From assembly GCA_947367285.1 (NCBI GenBank), contig CANBDB010000081.1:1-6883 (forward strand): a stretch of 6,883 nucleotides of DNA. Reading direction: 5' to 3'. Origin of the DNA: an uncultured Clostridia bacterium (lineage in GTDB: Bacteria; Bacillota; Clostridia; Oscillospirales; CAG-272). The notes under the pieces were generated by a model, which did no database searches, was not told where the DNA came from, and saw only the letters and a list, made by a program, of their open reading frames with translations. Position numbers and translations under genes: made by a program. This document shows positions 4,821-6,883 of this stretch, in pieces (the stretch's first letter is position 1; every line of letters begins with the position of its first letter).

Positions 4821-6883
4821 TTATTCAGTAACCTTATCCTCAGTGGGACGAGCGTTAACGTTGTGGTAGCACTTCATACCTGTACCTGCAGGGATGAGTT
4901 TACCGATAATAACGTTCTCCTTAAGACCTCTGAGGTGGTCGATCTTACCGTTTGTAGCCGCATCAGTAAGAACTCTCGTTGTTTCCTGGAAGGAAGCTGC
5001 GGAGAGGAAGGACTCAGTTGCAAGAGCAGCCTTAGTAATACCAAGGAGTACGGGTGAGTAAGTTGCAAGTACGAGATCGATCTCGCCTGCATCAATACGC
5101 GCCTGAACCTTGTTATTTTCAAGCTCGAACTCGGAAACGTCAACAACGGAGCCGGAGAGAAGATCAGTGTTACCGGGCTCTTCTACTCTCACCTTTCTTG
5201 TCATCTGACGAGCGATGATTTCAATGTGCTTATCGTTAACAGAAACGGACTGACCGCGGTAAACCTTCTGAGTTTCAGTGATGATGTAGGAGTAAACCTC
5301 ATCAAGGCCCTGAATTCTAAGGATGTCAGCGGGAGCCTTGCTTCCCTCTGTAAGAACCTGACCTCTTTCAACGCGCTGTCCATCAACAACAGCGAGCTTA
5401 GTTCCGTAAGGAATTGCATATTTAACCTGTTCACCGGTTTCTTCGCTTGTAACGAATACGTCGTGAACGTTTGCATTTTCACCGAGCTGAACGCGAGCGA
5501 TACCGCTGTGTTCAGTCATGATAGCTGCCTTCTTAGGTTGACGAGCTTCGAAGAGCTCCTCAACTCTGGGAAGACCCTGAGTAATATCGCTACCAGCGAC
5601 ACCACCGGAGTGGAATGTTCTCATTGTAAGCTGTGTACCGGGTTCACCGATGGACTGAGCCGCAATGATACCAACTGCTTCACCTACGCTAACTCTCTTG
5701 CCGGAAGCAAGGTCAGCACCGTAGCAGTGAGCACATACACCGTGCTTAGCATGACACTGGATAAGAGAACGGATGTGTACCTTCTTGATACCTGCCGCCT
5801 CGATTGCCTTTGCCTGCTCGTCGGAGATCATCTCGTCGTTGCCAACGATAACAGCACCGGTCTCGGGATGAACAACCTCACCGATTGTGTATCTACCAAC
5901 GATTCTATCTGTAAGTGTTTCAAGAACGTTGCCCTCTTTTGCATCAACGTTTTCGGATACCCAAGCACCCTTCGTTGTGTCACACTTTTCTTCAGTAACG
6001 ATAACGTCCTGAGAAACGTCAACAAGACGACGTGTAAGGTAACCGGAGTCAGCAGTTCTAAGAGCTGTATCGGAAAGAGACTTACGAGAACCACGAGCAC
6101 CCATGAAGTACTCTGTGATATTAAGACCTTCGCGGAAGTTTGACTTAATGGGAAGCTCGATTGTCTTACCGTTAGCAGCGAACATAAGACCACGCATACC
6201 TGCGAGCTGACGCATCTGCTGGATAGAACCACGGGCACCGGAGTCCGCCATGATCTTGATGGGGTTGTATGTGTCAAAGCTGCGAAGAAGAGCATCAGTA
6301 ACCTCTTTGGTTGTCTGATCCCAAATCTTAACAACGCTGTTGTAGCGCTCCTCTTCGGAGAGCATACCGCGGTTGTAGTGCTTACGGATTGTGTCAACCT
6401 TCTTCTCTGCCTCAGCGATGAAGGATTTCTTCTCCTGAGGAATTGTCATATCGTAAACGGAGATTGAGAAGGAAGCGCGAGTGGAGTACTTATAACCCAT
6501 CTCCTTGATGTTATCGAGCATCTCTGCACAAACGGGAGTACCGTTGTACTTGATACATCTGTCGATAAGCTGACCAAGCTCCTTCTTCTTTGTAACGAAC
6601 ATAATTTCAAGGTCAAATGCCTTTTCGGGATCAGTTCTATCAACGAAGCCAAGGTTCTGAGGAATCGCCTGGTTGAAGATAAGACGACCGAGTGTAGCGT
6701 CGATAACCTTTGACTTCATTACGCCGTCGATCTCCTTCTCCACTCTAACCTTGATGGGTGCGTGGAGACCGAGAACTTTATTTTCATAAGCCATAACTGC
6801 CTCGTCGAAGTTACGGAATACCATACCTTCACCGGGCTCACCGGGCTTATCCATTGTAAGATAGTAAGAACCGAGGATCATAT
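4821..6883 (-). CDS. rpoC: RNA polymerase beta' subunit, C-terminal part
   Basis: This is the largest subunit of RNA polymerase, which holds the catalytic magnesium and the mobile elements of the active site. 686 residues are in the window. The gene is cut by the right edge, and the first in-window Met is internal, lying just after where the NADFDGDQM catalytic loop would be. Seen in order are the MILGSYYLT segment; the bridge helix (about 252-285), ending in DTALRTADSGYLTRRLVDV; the second zinc site Cys300, Cys376, Cys383 and Cys386; and the trigger loop GEPGTQLTMRTFH, with Met420, Arg421 and His424 equivalent to E. coli Met932, Arg933 and His936. The conserved C-terminal helices with ATESFLSAASFQETTRVLT follow, then the end RPTEDKVTE. 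There is no long insertion in the trigger loop, as expected for a Firmicute and unlike E. coli. The N-terminal half of the bridge helix reads MGARGSRKSLSD (260-271), where ISTHGARKGLAD is the usual bacterial sequence. A terminator follows the TAA stop directly. Confidence 0.97.
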   Translation of the reverse strand, partial: MILGSYYLTMDKPGEPGEGMVFRNFDEAVMAYENKVLGLHAPIKVRVEKEIDGVMKSKVIDATLGRLIFNQAIPQNLGFVDRTDPEKAFDLEIMFVTKKKELGQLIDRCIKYNGTPVCAEMLDNIKEMGYKYSTRASFSISVYDMTIPQEKKSFIAEAEKKVDTIRKHYNRGMLSEEERYNSVVKIWDQTTKEVTDALLRSFDTYNPIKIMADSGARGSIQQMRQLAGMRGLMFAANGKTIELPIKSNFREGLNITEYFMGARGSRKSLSDTALRTADSGYLTRRLVDVSQDVIVTEEKCDTTKGAWVSENVDAKEGNVLETLTDRIVGRYTIGEVVHPETGAVIVGNDEMISDEQAKAIEAAGIKKVHIRSLIQCHAKHGVCAHCYGADLASGKRVSVGEAVGIIAAQSIGEPGTQLTMRTFHSGGVAGSDITQGLPRVEELFEARQPKKAAIMTEHSGIARVQLGENANVHDVFVTSEETGEQVKYAIPYGTKLAVVDGQRVERGQVLTEGSKAPADILRIQGLDEVYSYIITETQKVYRGQSVSVNDKHIEIIARQMTRKVRVEEPGNTDLLSGSVVDVSEFELENNKVQARIDAGEIDLVLATYSPVLLGITKAALATESFLSAASFQETTRVLTDAATNGKIDHLRGLKENVIIGKLIPAGTGMKCYHNVNARPTEDKVTE

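Noticed and set aside
5226..6143. 305-codon plus-strand ORF opposite rpoC
   Set aside because: It is a mirror frame of a conserved beta' region, with the same codon-bias explanation.

Overview
The window carries the 3' part of rpoC and then a compact str operon, rpsL (S12), rpsG (S7), fusA (EF-G) and tuf (EF-Tu). All genes lie on the minus strand, so the direction of transcription is from position 6883 down to 1. The content fits a low-to-mid GC Firmicute, most likely a gut-type Clostridia (Oscillospiraceae/Ruminococcaceae-like). The reasons are a 138-residue S12 with the Bacillus/Clostridia-type N-terminal insertion, a beta' subunit with no long insertion in its trigger loop, strong AAGGAGG-type ribosome binding sites, and a 400-residue EF-Tu of the type I associate with that family. 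This placement comes from remembered family sequences, not from a search.

Layout in the direction of transcription: rpoC enters at the right edge (6881 to 4821, N-terminus outside the window). Eight bases after its stop is a perfect 10-bp GC-rich hairpin with a U-rich tail, an intrinsic terminator. The 343-base gap between rpoC and rpsL (4478-4820) then holds a 20-bp alternating pyrimidine-purine tract (4751-4770), a very AT-rich stretch, and a consensus sigma-A promoter (TTGACA, 17 bp, TATAAT; 4643-4615). It ends with a leader of about 130 nt that contains a small hairpin. rpsL (4477-4061) is followed by a 158-nt spacer, rpsG (3902-3432, GTG start), an 18-nt spacer, fusA (3413-1293), a 54-nt spacer and tuf (1238-36). 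No terminator is visible in the last 35 bases after tuf.

Together these genes supply the core of RNA and protein synthesis: the RNA polymerase beta' subunit, two 30S proteins (decoding centre and head/E-site), the translocase and the aminoacyl-tRNA carrier. The terminator-plus-promoter arrangement means the str genes are mainly transcribed separately from rpoBC here. The L7Ae-like gene that often sits between rpoC and rpsL in Firmicutes is not present.

I found no new genetic system; this is a conserved housekeeping locus. What deserves a second look is residue-level divergence in normally near-invariant sites: the RNA polymerase bridge helix, an S12 residue equivalent to the streptomycin-resistance change K88R, and nucleotide- and tRNA-contacting loops of EF-Tu. 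The intergenic control region is the other point of interest. The long plus-strand ORFs opposite fusA, tuf, rpoC and rpsL are codon-bias shadows.
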